Of a stretch of 64,000 bases of DNA, positions 12,886 to 25,525 are shown one piece after another; the first letter of the stretch is position 1; each line of letters opens with the position of its first letter. The DNA is from Perognathus longimembris pacificus (Eukaryota; Chordata; Mammalia; Rodentia; Heteromyidae), in contig NC_063169.1 in assembly GCF_023159225.1 (NCBI RefSeq), positions 54,089,934 to 54,153,933 on the forward strand. The letters are read 5' to 3'. Position numbers and translations under genes: made by a program. The notes under the pieces were generated by a model. The model saw nothing but the letters and a program-made list of their open reading frames with translations, ran no database searches and had not been told where the DNA came from.

Positions 12886-13132
12886 GGGCACTGATAGCTC
12901 ATACCTGTAATCCTAACTACTCAGGATGCTGAGCTCTGAGCATCACAGTTCAAAGCCAGCTAGGGCAGAAACGTCCATGAGACTCTTATCTCCAATAAAA
13001 CTACTTAGAAAAAGCAGGAAGTGGCACTGGATGCCTCAAGTAGTAAAGTGCTAGCCTTGAGCACAAAGAGGCTCAAAGACAGTACCCAGGTGTCCAGACC
13101 CTGTGTTCAAGCCCTAGGGCCAGCAAAAATTT
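12886..13132 (+). repeat. B1-ID composite SINE
   Basis: B1 head (catacctgtaatcctaacta) followed by an ID-like tail (ctcaagtagtaaagtgctag, gtgttcaagccct as box B). Confidence 0.85.
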
Positions 13133-13364
13133 GTTTGCTTTTGCCCTCCTCTGGAATTATTAAGTGTGGTAAATACTTGAAAAATTGTTTTATATTGATA
13201 CAATTTTATTAATATGGCAAACATTTGCAAAGAAATATGCTTCAAAGAAATATCTCATTCATAAGTGAAATACAATGATAACGTGATATAAAATGATGAA
13301 TCATTACAAGCTGCAACTTACACTGAAAGGTTGAGTTGGGAGAGAGCCATACTGGACTTTCTTT

Positions 13365-13512
13365 AACATTTTTTTTGTCAGTCCTGGGGCTTGAACTCAG
13401 TGCTTGAGCACTGTCCCTGGCTTTTTCTGTATATGTGGTGTGAAGAATTGAACCTAGGGCTTCATGTATGCTAGGCAAGCACTCTTGCCACTAGGCCACA
13501 TTCCCAGCCCCT
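13365..13512 (-). mobile_element. IDL-Geo SINE with internal deletion
   Basis: Starts like the full-length copies (gtcagtcctggggcttgaac, cactgtccctggct) but jumps directly to tttctgtatatgtggtg. The central Geo box region present in other copies is missing (about 50 bp). Confidence 0.85.
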
Positions 13513-13782
13513 CTTTAAAAAGTTTTTACTAGCTGTTTTGAATTTTTCTGGCTCAAACTTTGACCTACTACAAATGTCTGTACAATCTTGTTAAAGAGCA
13601 CATGCCTTGCTCTAGGAGCAGGGCGGGGCCTGGGACTGTACACTTCTCACTGTGCCTGGGTAAAACCCACACTGCTTCTGCCTACCACACTTTGACTGGC
13701 AGGCAGAAGCTATGCAAGAGTTAACAGGTGGATACAACCACAGGAAGGGGATACAAGAGGATCATCAACAATAGAAGCTATG

Positions 13783-14385
13783 GTTTCACATGGCATGTTG
13801 AAAGTGATTACAACAGTGATATAATAGTTGTTTCCATAACATGGAGTTCATTTCACTTAGCATCATCTTATGTGTTCATAGGGGCATAGGCTCTTGTGAT
13901 CCTCTGCTGTGACTAGCCTAAACCTGTGCTAATTGTTCCCTATGAGGGAGACCATAGAGTCCATGTTTCTTTGGGTCTGGCTCACTTCACTTTGTATAAT
14001 TTTTTCCGAGTCCTTACATTGCCTTACAAATGGGGCAATGTCATTCTTTCTGATAGAGGCATCCCCTTCCTGTGGTTGTACCCACACTATCACTGTATCT
14101 CATCTGAGTACACTGGATACTGTATATACTGGTATTAGAACTAGGGAAGTGAAAGGAAATAACAAAATCGAGAGACAAAGGATAAAAAGACAAATGACTC
14201 CAAAAGCAATACTTGCAAAACCATTTGGTGTAAACCAAGTGAACAACCCATGGGGGAGAGGGAAAGGGGGAGGGAGGGAATGAGGGAGGAGGTAACAAAC
14301 AGTACAAGAAATGCACCCAAAGACTAATGTATGAAACGTAACCTCTCTGTACATCACTTTGACAATAAATAAAAAAATTCAAAAA
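13783..14385 (+). mobile_element. L1 3' fragment with inverted 5' segment (twin-primed)
   Basis: 13783-14062 is the reverse complement of the L1 3' region (it ends with tttctgatagaggcat, the inverse of atgcctctatcagaaa). From about 14063 the plus strand holds the next L1 section (ttcctgtggttgtacccaca) through to the AATAAA-rich 3' end near 14375. About 50 bp of L1 is lost at the switch point. Confidence 0.88.
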
Positions 14386-14960
14386 CAAGATCCATGTACA
14401 AAATACAATAAATGATATATTTTTATGGAAATATAAAGACATCTTGCTTATCCTCTTAAAAAAAAGGAGTTAACAGGTGGAAAAGACCTTTCCAATTTTT
14501 GTTGGTATGCTATTTCTGTTGGTCCTGCCTATCTACTGTGGCTGTGCTCAAGAGGCAGTGTCTGTCTCTGTGCATACTTTCTGAACTAGCCGGGAAACAA
14601 AAGAAAAGGAAAATACCAAAACAGGGTAGCACCTTTATTGCTGATAGGGATCTAGTTGGAGGGGGTAGCTTGGCATGAGAGCCAAATGGGCTTCCTAACT
14701 TACCTACAACGAAGCCATTTTTTTGTCCCAACCAGGCAATGGAGGTCAGAGGAAATCCCTAGGCCAGAAAAGAGAACAAGAGTAAATCAGAATTAGTATA
14801 CTTAGTTATTCTTTCTAAATAGTAGCTCAAGTACTTAGAGGGTAGAGCTGGCCTGGAGCGATCTTGCTTCATAGGAAATAAACATCCATTGGAAACAGTT
14901 CCAATGAACACATGAAGGGAATTTATATCCCTTTCAAATGAATTTAATCATTATCTTTTC
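14386..14960. other. Unique intergenic DNA
   Basis: No gene or repeat recognised. Confidence 0.5.
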
Positions 14961-14964
14961 ATTT

Positions 14965-15060
14965 TCATTTTAGTTAGTTTTTTGTGGTGCTGAGGATCAA
15001 GCCCAAGGTCTCAGTCAAGTGAGGCAAACACACTGTCACTGATCCACATTCCCAATCCTT
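14965..15060 (-). repeat. ID-type SINE fragment
   Basis: Inverted ID pattern gtggtgctgaggatcaagcc with gtgaggcaaacacactgtca; strongly diverged. A short CTTT tract follows at 15058-15080. Confidence 0.6.
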
Positions 15061-16185
15061 TCTTTTCTTTCTTTCTTCTTTTTTTTTTTTAAAGGAATGA
15101 TGTATTCACACTTTTAGTCCATAACAAATACCTTTTTTCCCCCTTTTATTGTAGGACATTCTCCGAAGCTCAAAGTGTGATTTAGCAGGTTCTTTTTGAA
15201 TATGTGGTTTGGGAAGGGCCTCCAGCCATGCCTGGTATGGGTGCTATGTGAGCCAGAGTGCCTATGGGTGCCCAATTCTAAGAAGAGGGTCACAGACGCC
15301 TCCCAGGACTCATGCCCCACAGTCACTATGTCAGGGCCACTCAGGCCCCAGGAAGAGAGCAAAGCAATTATCACTCCCAGCTGTTGTCTCAGTGCCAGGC
15401 AGCCAGAGGCCAGTGGGTCTCCATTTTCAATGCTTAGGAAGGAGATGCCTTGGAGAGGAGCAAGTGCCTCAGGACTCATAGTGGGAGGGGGCCAGACAGG
15501 GACCATCTGCATTCATTTTTTCCAGCATTCACCTAAGCTGTGCTTTGTGCTGCTCAGACAGAATCCCCATGCTGTGTTCTGATATTCATGTTCTCTATCC
15601 CAATTCTTACACTGGTGTCTCACCACCAGTATGAAGGTATTAGGAGGTGGGGGCTCTGGGAGATGATGAAACAGCAAAGTAGATACTTCATGACTGGGAT
15701 TAGTGCACTTATAAAAAAGTCCCTGAAAGAACTCTTACCCTTCCCACTATGTGCAGACATAGTAAGATGGTTTTCTCTTTGGGAAAGGAGTTCCTTCCCA
15801 GATAACAAATTTGCCAGTGTCTTGATCTTGGGACTCTCAACCCCTAAAACCATGACGTACACATTTCTGTTGATTATAGTACCCAATCTATGACAGATGT
15901 TCTGTTATACTCTTGGACTCCAACATTGGAGACCTGTTGCCATGACAGAATGACAAGGCATGCAGGGACTGTCACCAAACAATGCAGAGAGAACAAGGGC
16001 AGACTTTAAATACTTCTTACAATGACTCTGGCTACACTAGCTGCTCTTCTCAAAATCCTGTAGGCAACAGAGAATCCTTCTAGAAAAATACAGAATTGCT
16101 GGTGGTGGGGTTCCAGATAGATGTTCAGCATGTTGCCAGAATTCAGGAGAGTTGATAGGTAAGAGTGATGAACTGAACAAGCTAT
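15061..16185. other. Unique, slightly GC-richer intergenic DNA
   Basis: Overlapping 128- and 132-codon frames exist on opposite strands at 15.1-15.6 kb. Neither has a recognisable domain or splice context, so I do not call a gene. Confidence 0.45.
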
Positions 16186-16189
16186 GATA

Positions 16190-16620
16190 AGTAAGCCTGA
16201 GAGAAGATGCTCAACCCATTAGTTATTAGTCACTACTAAAATGGCTGAAAACAACATGCTGTCCAGTATTGGTGGGAAAGATGGGAATAAACAGGATGTT
16301 CTCACGCTTAATGTGAAATGGTGAAGTAGTTGCACAGTTCCATAAAAAGTCAGACAAACACTTGCCCTAGGGTGTAGACATTCCACTTGTTTACCCAAAA
16401 AGAATAGAAAGCAATGCCCATGGCAAAGACATCGTCACGATGCTCATGGCAGGCTTATTCATAATAGCTCAAAATGATAAACAGTCCAAGTGTCCATCAA
16501 CAGATAAAGAGCTAGGTAAACATTGGTATATACTCATGCAGTAGACTTCTACTCAGTAAGAATGCACATAACTACATGGACAATTCTCTAATTATAGTGA
16601 AGAAAAGAAATCTAGACCAA
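16190..16620 (+). mobile_element. Old L1 ORF2 C-terminal fragment
   Basis: Diverged L1 phrases in order: attcataatagctcaaaatg, caagtgtccatcaacagata and tctactcagtaagaatg. Far more decayed than the other L1 pieces, so an ancient insertion. Confidence 0.65.
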
Positions 16621-19285
16621 AAAAATAGGACTATTTGATTCCCTTGATTAAATGGTCTTTGATTTATCATGGCAGGATTTTTTTGATGTTGTATGAAAGT
16701 GATAATGTGTTCAGTAGAAATTGCACTTCAAATTCTGAATTTTGATCTTTTCCTCGGCTAATGGTGTAGAATAACACTCTTGAGATTTTGAGGGTGGGAG
16801 TGTGCCACAGCCCCCACTTAGCTCCACAGTCACAAGAAACAGGTAATACTCTTCAGGGTGGTGTTATTGTGTTTGTTAGGTTAGATGTAATAAATCCATT
16901 TTCCACCTAAGATATTTGCAACTTATAATGGGCTTGTCAGGATGTAATTTATCATACAGCAAAGGCAACTGCACTCTGTGCTGCTTTCTATAATCCCAGC
17001 CTTTGTGTCACATGAGCCTGCATGACATGGACTTTGAGAAGTCAGTGCTTTACAGCAAGGAGTTGGTAAATGTCAGCCATCGCCATCCTTTCTTCATCTG
17101 CAGAGATTTTATTTTTCATTTGAGATTTACTAACTAACCACTTCTTCTATTTGACGAGTGACCATGGAAATAGAAAGATCTGTTAAGTTCCAAGGAGGCA
17201 ATATTTCTTTATGCAAAGAAGTGATGGGAGCCTTTACTGGACTTATAAAAAAGAGATGGATGGGGCTTTGAACCCCTTTGCTCAAATCTTTTTGTACTTA
17301 CAACAAATCTTTGTACTTTAATTTCTAATCTGTAAGAGTGAATGCGGGTTACTGTGACAACTAACTGAGACATGTAGACAAAGTGTCTGCCAGGTGCACA
17401 AACACAATAAGTACTTAATATTTTTTTAAAAATACACAGAAGTTACGTTGTGGAGAGTTGAACAAATCATTAAGATCAATCCTGGGTCTATTAAGTTGAG
17501 CAAAAGTGAGCTGAGTCATCTCAGTAGTTAACATCTGAGTAACTCAGTTTCCCTATGGTGATACATGGGGATCAAACAACTCAGGGAACCTCTCTTGTGA
17601 TTCCTGTCAAATCCCCTGAATGGGCTGGTGCAAAGTGGCAGCTTGAAATATGGCCACTGGAGGGCAGTAGTGTGCTGAGCCTAAGAGGAGACAGAAAACT
17701 CAGGCCCCTCCATGTAGCGTTAATCCATATAATCTGTTATGAGCAAGGACACTCTTACAGATACATTGACAGGCTTTGAAGAACGTATGCTGTTAGCTTC
17801 TAAAATAGAGCAGGCTCTAACATCTTCACAAAGATCCACATACCGCTATTTGAGTGAATGGGTATTTAGATCAACATTTTATTTGGGCTAAGAGTATTGC
17901 AATATGTATCACATTTATAGCATTACACGTCAAAGAAAATATAGTCATTCTAGTATTTGAATATTGGGCATAATTTAAGATTTCTTGAATCTATAGAATG
18001 ACACTTTGATACCTTGGATCTCATCACTATGGGGCATTGCTTATCTTCTTGTGCCCTACCCATCTCATCATTGAGAGTTTTTCATAAATAAGTGAGAAAT
18101 ATAGTTACTGTAAGTGAGAAAATGTAGGTTACTGATCATCAGTTCCTAAACATCTTCTGGATACCCAGTGTCCTGTCTATTTAAGAAGAAGTCCAGAGTG
18201 GGTGGAAGACAGAGCTTATCTTTTACCTGAGTGCAGTCCTCTTGTGTACTATTTAACTGCTAGCCACCAGGGCACAGGCCTGTGCAAGATTCGTGGCACC
18301 ATAGCAAGTACCTAAGAAAAGAAGATTCCAGCAGAAGTAGATCTACCTTAGTTTCTGCCCAAGTAAGCCTAGCTGATGCTTTATTTATATTATCTTAAAA
18401 ACAAACAAACAAACAAAAAAACCTTTGCAATCCCTAACACCATGGTGTGTAAATTGACAGCAAATGTTCACAGTTACTGGTTGAAAGGATTCTGGTTGAT
18501 GTACTGTACAGGTTCTCTTGAGCTTCATTCCGTAATGTAATGACTGCAAAAGAAAATGTAGACAATTCACAAGGAATTGCTTTGGGAAATGACAACAGCA
18601 ATAACATTTCCTAGGCAGAGGGATCAGGAATTCAATCAGTGGGCCAAGCAGTAAGATAGTCTGAGATTGGCTGGGGTGCTCAGCATGTCTGGCTGCCTAG
18701 AAGTTAACTAGCTTCTCCATGGCTTTCCCTCCTCCTAGCTTCAGAGGCTGCACTGAAGCTTGGTTCGAAGAACCAGTGACTTCCTTCCTCAGATTCCCAC
18801 CCCACCACAACTTAAATGAACTAAATGAATACGTGAAATCCACTGGGAAGAGAGCAATGGGAATGATGAATTTGCATGTATGGGGATATACATACTTCTC
18901 CTATTAACACCCAGATTAATAAGCAGAAATAATAAAACAGTTCCATGTGGCTACTGATCATTGTATCAAAAGGCAACTATTTAATCTTGAAATGGTAATG
19001 GAAGGATAATTTCTACTCAGTTTTTAAAGGTTAATGCCATCTATTTTCTTTTAATAACTTAAAGTGTACAACTCAAAACACACCATCATCAGAAACACAT
19101 TTACTTCCCTAAACTGATGCTGCCTGATACCATATTCCCCAAGGCAATTTTCCTGATGAGAGAGCCTCCCACTTGGCGACCCCCTCCCCCCCCCAATACC
19201 TTGCCTGCAGGATGGAGTAGTCAGGGAAAAGGATCATCTTTTAAATGTTGATGAAAATAGTTCTCTCCTGGAATCAAATGACATT
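16621..19285. other. Unique intergenic DNA with a CTCF-like motif
   Basis: No coding feature recognised across 2.6 kb. A (AAAC)n tract lies near 18400-18420. A CTCF-like core is at 17654-17667 (separate entry). Confidence 0.5.
17654..17667 (+). promoter_or_regulatory. Candidate CTCF binding site, plus orientation
   Basis: CCACTGGAGGGCAG matches the CTCF core consensus CCASYAGRKGGCAG at most positions. Sequence match only; occupancy is unknown. Confidence 0.35.
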
Positions 19286-19287
19286 TG

Positions 19288-19522
19288 TAGCCAAGCAACA
19301 GTGGCTCAGTACCATAATCTTAGCTACTCAGGAGGCTGTGCTCTGAGGATCTTGGTTTGAAACCAGCCCAGACCTAAAAGTCTATGAGTCTCTTGTATCT
19401 GATCAACCAGCAAAAAGTTTCAAGTGGATGTATGGCTCAAGTGGTAGAATGCCAGCCTTGAGCTTGTTAGTTATGGGAGAGTGCAAGGCCCTGAGTTCAA
19501 GCTTTAGTACCAGATATCTGTA
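19288..19522 (+). repeat. B1-ID composite SINE
   Basis: B1 head (ctactcaggaggctgtgctc) and ID tail (tggctcaagtggtagaatgc, gagttcaagctt). Confidence 0.82.
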
Positions 19523-21040
19523 TCATTTACTTTTACAGTAGATGATAAAACTATCTTTTAAAAACTGGTTAATTATGATAGCATTCAACTGCTGATCATG
19601 TTGGAAAAGGAGGTTTTGTGAGGCAGGTCTGAGATGAAGAAACTGAGAAAGAAAGGGCTAGATGCACAGTTTTAGCTTCAGTAAAACCTTGAGATTTTAC
19701 TTCAAGCTAGAGCCTGGCAGACCCTGGTGATGCTCAAGTATGTAAAACTGAGGTGATTTGTCCTGCATCATTAATGTTTAACGACCACTTGGCTGACCAT
19801 GATGGGACACCTGTGCTTTGAGTATGTGACCAAACAGCTGGGATCACATTTATTGTTCTCTGTTCAATAAGATGTTTCAAACTCAAAATGTCTGATTTCA
19901 GGTTTGTAATCTTTATAGACAATTGCACCCAGAGTAGCAAAAAATAAAATAAAATAAATGAGATAAAAATTCTTTAGGAAAAAAGGAGGCAGCCTAATCT
20001 CTTTGTGTCTTACATGTTTTATTTGAACTTACATTAATGCTCTTCTTGCATAGTAGTCTTTCCCCTTAATTCCTAAATATTTTCAATCTTAAATGACTCC
20101 CTTCTATAGCAGAGCCAGATCTTAAAACTCTTTCTCTTACCAACACCTGGACCCATTCCTAAGGCATATCTGCAATGTGATAGTCATGATGTTGCTTGTC
20201 AAAACCAAAGTAACAATATCCAATAAGGACAATACAGTTAACATCATGGTAGTGTAAAAAAAAAATTAAAAGCCAAGCTAGTCTTTCTTGCATGATTGAT
20301 ATTTATAAGTCACTTGATGGGACCCCTCTGTTTCTAGGCTCTGAAGTTCGTAGCTGGGGCATATTGTCAACAATCTGTTCATTAATTATTCAGAGTCCAG
20401 GTTTAGATTTTTGGATTTTTACATTAATAGGCATGCTCACCTCAGATATCAGAAAATTTTTAATTAGAAATAGCAAAGAGACTGGATAATTATTTTTCCT
20501 TATTTTTAACTGTTTTGGCAAGTAAATGAATACAATTAGCATAATAGTTCTTTCTTACAAGAGAGCACACTAAGATCTTATAATACCCCATTCAGAGTAG
20601 TCATAGGCAGCAGCCTCACCCTACAGATATCCTAAAGCTTAAAGTATGGCCCTCCAAAGAGTTGGAAATAGTCTCCTAGCAGGACATATTGTGGTGTGCT
20701 ATGATACTTGAATCCTGCAGCCTTTGACAGTCTGATACAATGGGAAGAATGTGGAATGGGCAACTGGGCCATTCTGTCTTCAAATTACACCTCAGACCAA
20801 TGCCTGAGCTTAAACTCACAGGATCATGGTTCTCTGTCTCTCAGGGAATGAGTGACCCATGTCAAAATCATGGATACATTTGAAAGATCAGGTGTGAATG
20901 CCAATAATACGTTCGAGCACTGGCTAGGAGCTTCTAATACAGACTTAATGCAGCACCTAGATAGAGTGTAAAGGGAAAAGTGCTTCATGCCTAAGGCTAA
21001 GGAAATGGGAATTGGTTCCTCTATCATGACACACTCTTCT
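19523..21040. other. Unique intergenic DNA
   Basis: Nothing recognised; a short (AAAAT)n run lies near 19940-19965. Confidence 0.5.
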
Positions 21041-21044
21041 AAAA

Positions 21045-21268
21045 GTACCCCACTCCCCATCCTGCTACTAGAGCTTGAACTCAGGGCCTTCGGCCCTCTC
21101 ACTTTTTCAACCAAGGCTGGTGCTCCAACATTTGAACCACACATCCACATCTGGCCTTTTGTGATTAATTAGAGATAAGAATCCCTTAGACTTCTGCTCA
21201 GGCTGGCTTTGAACTTTGATCCTGAGCCTCCTAGGATGATAGGCACAAGGCACCAGCACTTAGCATCT
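21045..21268 (-). repeat. B1-ID composite SINE
   Basis: Reverse orientation: ctagagcttgaactcagggc, then ggtgctccaacatttgaacc and tgagcctcctaggatgatag. Confidence 0.78.
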
Positions 21269-22147
21269 TCTGTTGTTTTTATATTCTAAAGCCTTCCAGA
21301 GATCAGAAAAGGAAAGTGCTTTCTTTTATGTTTTCATTTAGCTTGACTCCCCCACCCCGCAATTTGATTCTGTGAAGAATCTGGTTTGTTTTGTTGTATG
21401 GTATCAAAGGAGAAGGAAAGGGTTTTGCTTTTGATTTTTTTAGTTTTGATCCACAAAGATGGATCTATATTCTTAGATACTGTAGAAAATATTGATTCTA
21501 GCGAATACTTTCTTTACAAAAGAAAGTCACTTAGGAAACTTGCATGTGCCTCAGGTTTGGCTTCAATTAGTTTTTTAGACAAAGAAAACTCTCTTTCTCT
21601 TTTCTTAGTTATGCAAGGCAAAGAACATGTTGCTCTTAACCTTATGTAGGAGAATCTCTGTTGGTCTATACAGACTTTGAGCCCTCCCCCCACATACACA
21701 CATTCCTCATTTGGCTACCCACTCCCCTTGTGCACCCACAGAAAGTGACATGATCTTCAGAGAAATGAGGACCTTGTAGCTGAGAGCCAGAGGACTTCCT
21801 GAGTTATTTCTGGGTTACATTTCCAGTGAAGACCTTAGGAGGAGATCCTGATTGAGATTGAAGCCGACACATGAATAAATCCCCAGCCAATGCTTGATTG
21901 GAACAGATATATAGGAGTTGGGGGCAGAACTGACCAGATGCTGGACCATATGATAAACACAAAGGATCATGGTGTGGTATAAAAACTGGGCATTTATATC
22001 ATACAGCTGGCCATGCATAATCTTCTCCTAATTTATAAGGCAGGAACATCTGCTTTCTCAGTGCCTCTCTTTCCAGTTTTCTAACAGCTTTCTCCTTGAA
22101 CCTCCTGGGTAATGGAGTAGCCCCATGACATTGCAGGAACAAGGGGA

Positions 22148-22183
<36 letters not shown>

Positions 22184-22810
22184 ACACACAGACACACACC
22201 CCCCCCACACACACACCGCCCCTAGGGAAAGATGTCACAGCCTAAAACCTGCCTTTCCGAGACGGGGGACAAAACCAGATAAGAACATTTGAATTCCCTT
22301 TGGGGTAGAGAGAGTTTGAAATCGTTCTTATACATGAAGCACCCTGGCTGCCATCCCTGGAGAGGCTTTCTCTATCGGAACTTTTCTCTCCTTCATCTAC
22401 AAGGAGAGATGTAGATTAAACTAAATTCACACATTGCTTTCAGTTCGAGTCAGTATTAATTTCTGTTTGTGCCTGCAAGTACTTAGTGGGGTCTGCTCAG
22501 GCAAGGAGGAAGTGCATCTAAGATGGTCTTATAACATGCCCTCCCTATGGCCCTCTGACAGGGCTAACCTCTCCATGCACTGACCTTATTGTTTCTGACC
22601 ATGTTTTTTTTCTTCTGATTTTCTTTTCTTTCTACTTCCTGGAATTAGGATGGTGGCACACTCTTCCTTATCTACTCAACAGAACCCAGCTTTCTACCAT
22701 TTCTGTTTAACTCCAGTGGGTTGATGATGGCATAGGAGATATTCATTCAAGAGTCTTCCAAAATGAATGTTAAAAGACTCAAAGGAGCATAACTCTTCTT
22801 TTGCTCCTTT
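21269..22810. other. Unique DNA with a (CA)n microsatellite
   Basis: CA repeat with interruptions at about 22150-22217. The rest is unique with no recognised gene. Confidence 0.6.
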
Positions 22811-22814
22811 TTAA

Positions 22815-23060
22815 TTAAGTATTCCTACTCTTATTATGAAGGTGAGGTACAGAGGAGTTATCGTTTCATATGTCTGTTAATGAATACATTTTGTTTTGGA
22901 CAATGTCATTCCTTTTCTTGCTGACTCCTAGTTTTTCCCTCCTGTTCCCACCCACAAGTTGTATAGTTCATTTTCAACATGGTGTCTAGTGAGTATCACT
23001 GCTGAATTTTTTCAACCTTTGTTCCTCTATATCTGTGCCCCCCCTTGCTTCCCCAAAGAC
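22815..23060 (-). mobile_element. L1 3' UTR fragment, older
   Basis: Reverse L1 3' end: ggtacagaggagttatcgtt, then ccacaagttgtatagttca. It lies immediately downstream of a younger L1 in the same orientation. Confidence 0.7.
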
Positions 23061-23094
23061 AGATACATGAACAAAGGAAGATAACTCTTTTTAA

Positions 23095-24690
23095 AATTAA
23101 TTAATTTATTGTCAAAATGATGTACAGAGGGGTTACAGTTTCATACATAAGGCAGTGGGTACATTTCTTCTTAGCAAACTTGTTACCTCCTCCCTCATTT
23201 TTCTCCCACCTTCTTCCTTCCCCAGTCCCCTCTCCCAGAGTTGTAAAGTTGGCTTACAGCATATTGTCTTGTAAGTATTGCTGTTGCATTGGTTTGCCTT
23301 TTACCCCTTGTCTCTCCATTTTAATGTTCCCCTTCCCTTCCCTAGTTCTGATAAACGTATATGTAATACCCAGGGTTCCAAAATTAGTTACAGTGGCAGC
23401 AAGGGTAAAACTATGGGGAAGAACGGCAAAAGAAAAAGGAATAATTTCACATGGTATGTTGAAAATAATAATGATAAACCACTTATTTTCATAACTTGGA
23501 GTTCATTTCACTTAAAAATAGTTATTGTGATCTTCTGCTAGGACTGTCCTAGACATATGCTAATTATTACCAATGAGGAAAACCATAAAGTCTATGTTTC
23601 TTTGGATCTAGCTCACTTCACTTAATATGATTTTTTCCTAATCTTTCCATTTCTTTATGAATGGGGCAATGCCATTCTTTCTGATAGAAGCATGAAATTC
23701 AATTGTATATACCACATTTTCTTGACTCATTCATCTTTTGAAGGGCATCTGGGTTGTTCCATATTTTAGAAATTGTAAATTGTGCTGTGATGAACATGGT
23801 TGTGCTGGTAGCTTTAGTGTGGTCTTGCTTGTAATCCTTTGGGCAAATGCCCAAAAGTGGGGTTACTGGGTCATAGGAGAGCTCTATATTTAGCCTTGAG
23901 GAAGTGCTATACTGCTTTCCAAAGTGGTTGAACAAATTTACATTCCCACCAACAGTGTAGTAGGGTTCTCTTTTGGCCACACCCCCACCAGCACCTGTTG
24001 TTATTAGTTTTCTTGATAATGGACATTCTTACTGTGTTGAGGTGGAATCTCAATGTTGTTTTGCCTTGCATTTCTGTTATGGCCAGTGATGTTGAGCACT
24101 TCTTCATGTGTCACTTGACCATTTTCATTTCCTCTTCAGAGAACCTGCAGTCCTATGCCCACTTAATCTTTGATAAAGGAGCCCAAAAAACAGGATGGAA
24201 GAAAGACAGCTTCTTCAACAAATGGTGCTGGCAAAATTAGTTAAACACCTATAACAGACTAAAGCTACATTCATATATATTATCCTGCACCAGAATCAAC
24301 TCCAAATGGGTCAAAGACCTTGAGGTAAAACCAGATACCCTGAAAACATTACAAGAAGGAATAGGAGAAACACTTGGGCTCCTTGCATAGGTAGAAACTT
24401 TCTCAATAAAGCCCCAGAAACACAACAAATAAAAGAAAGGTTGGGCAAATGGGAGTGCATCAAACTGTAGAGCTTCTGCATGGCAAAGGACATACTTACA
24501 AGATAAATAGAAAGGCCACAGATCGGGAGAAGATCTTCACTGGCCATACAATAGACAAAGGCCTCATATAAATAATACATATTATATACCTAGAACTAAA
24601 AAAATTAAGTTCCCCCCAAACAAATCCTCAAACAACTGTCTCCTTAATAAATGGGCAAAAGACTTAAAAAGGAATGTAACTCTTAAGAGT
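23095..24690 (-). mobile_element. L1 3' half with inverted 5' segment (twin-primed)
   Basis: On the minus strand, 24145 down to 23095 encodes ORF2 C-terminal pieces with stops (HMKKCSTSLAITEMQGKTTLRF, RCWWGCG, LLHCWWECKFVQPLW, LLGICPKDYKQ) then the 3' UTR. From 24150 to about 24690 the plus strand encodes the part of ORF2 just before this (LIFDKGAQKTGWKKDSFFNKWCWQN, then a decayed stretch ending in a NKWAKDLKRN-like segment). The two segments are nearly adjacent in L1 but opposite in strand, the twin-priming pattern. All frames are broken. Confidence 0.9.
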
Positions 24691-25190
24691 GGGATTTTAT
24701 CTTCTGGGAAACACTGGTGAAATAGTTAAAAGAGCTAGAGCACTTTTTCAAATCAGACCATTTTGGAAGAAACCCATTGGTCTAGGGATTAGAGGAAGAT
24801 TTAGTTCCCATTCTTATTCTAATGTCTCTTACAGTGTTGGGTAGGTCATTTAGCCTCTCTGAGCCTGTGTTCCCAATACTCCACAGTGCAGGATAAGAGC
24901 TCAAATCGTTTTATAAAAGTATCTTTATAGATACAAAATATTAGACAGATAGGAGTGTATCTTTAGCACCTTATGGACATGTGGAATGTTAGGGCTATAA
25001 GATGATCATATTATAATGGTCGTATAATGACCATCTTATATATTTAGTATTTTTGTACTGACTGCTGGCAGTAAATTATCTTGGGAAGACTTCCTAGTCT
25101 CAGGGGACAGAAGGCACTAGAATCTGTGAAGGCTAGCCAAGTCAAAGTGGATTCACTTATGTGAACACTATCAACAACCACAAAAATAAA
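24691..25190. other. Unique intergenic DNA
   Basis: Nothing recognised. Confidence 0.5.
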
Positions 25191-25194
25191 TAGA

Positions 25195-25525
25195 GCTGGT
25201 GTTGGGTATCTATAATTGTAACTACTCAGGATGCCGAGAGTGGGGGAATGAGGTAAAATGGCCAGCCTGGGCCAGAAGTTAGGGAGATTCCCTCCCTCAC
25301 ATCTCAACAAATAAGTGAGGTATAGTGAGTCATACCTACAACCTCAGTTATGTGAGAGGTCTTCAGATATAATGATCATCTGCAGGCAGTCCCTTACAAA
25401 AATATGAGATCCTATTTGGAAAAAAAAAGCACAAAGGGCTGTGTGCATGGCTCAAGTGGTAGAGCACTTGCCTAGCAAATGCATGATCCTGAGCTCAAAA
25501 CCTCAGTATTACCAAAACAAACGAA
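25195..25525 (+). repeat. Compound B1 dimer plus ID SINE
   Basis: Two B1-like units (taactactcaggatgccgag; gtgagtcatacctacaacct) followed by an ID unit (tggctcaagtggtagagcac, ctgagctcaaaacctcagta). Confidence 0.72.

Noticed and set aside
15114..15582. Overlapping 132-codon minus and 128-codon plus frames
   Set aside because: They overlap on opposite strands, lack domains and splice signals, and have no counterpart expected at this locus.
22999..24240. Reading frames resembling reverse transcriptase C-termini
   Set aside because: They are broken L1 ORF2 pieces with stops and an inversion, so annotated as a mobile element, not as genes.
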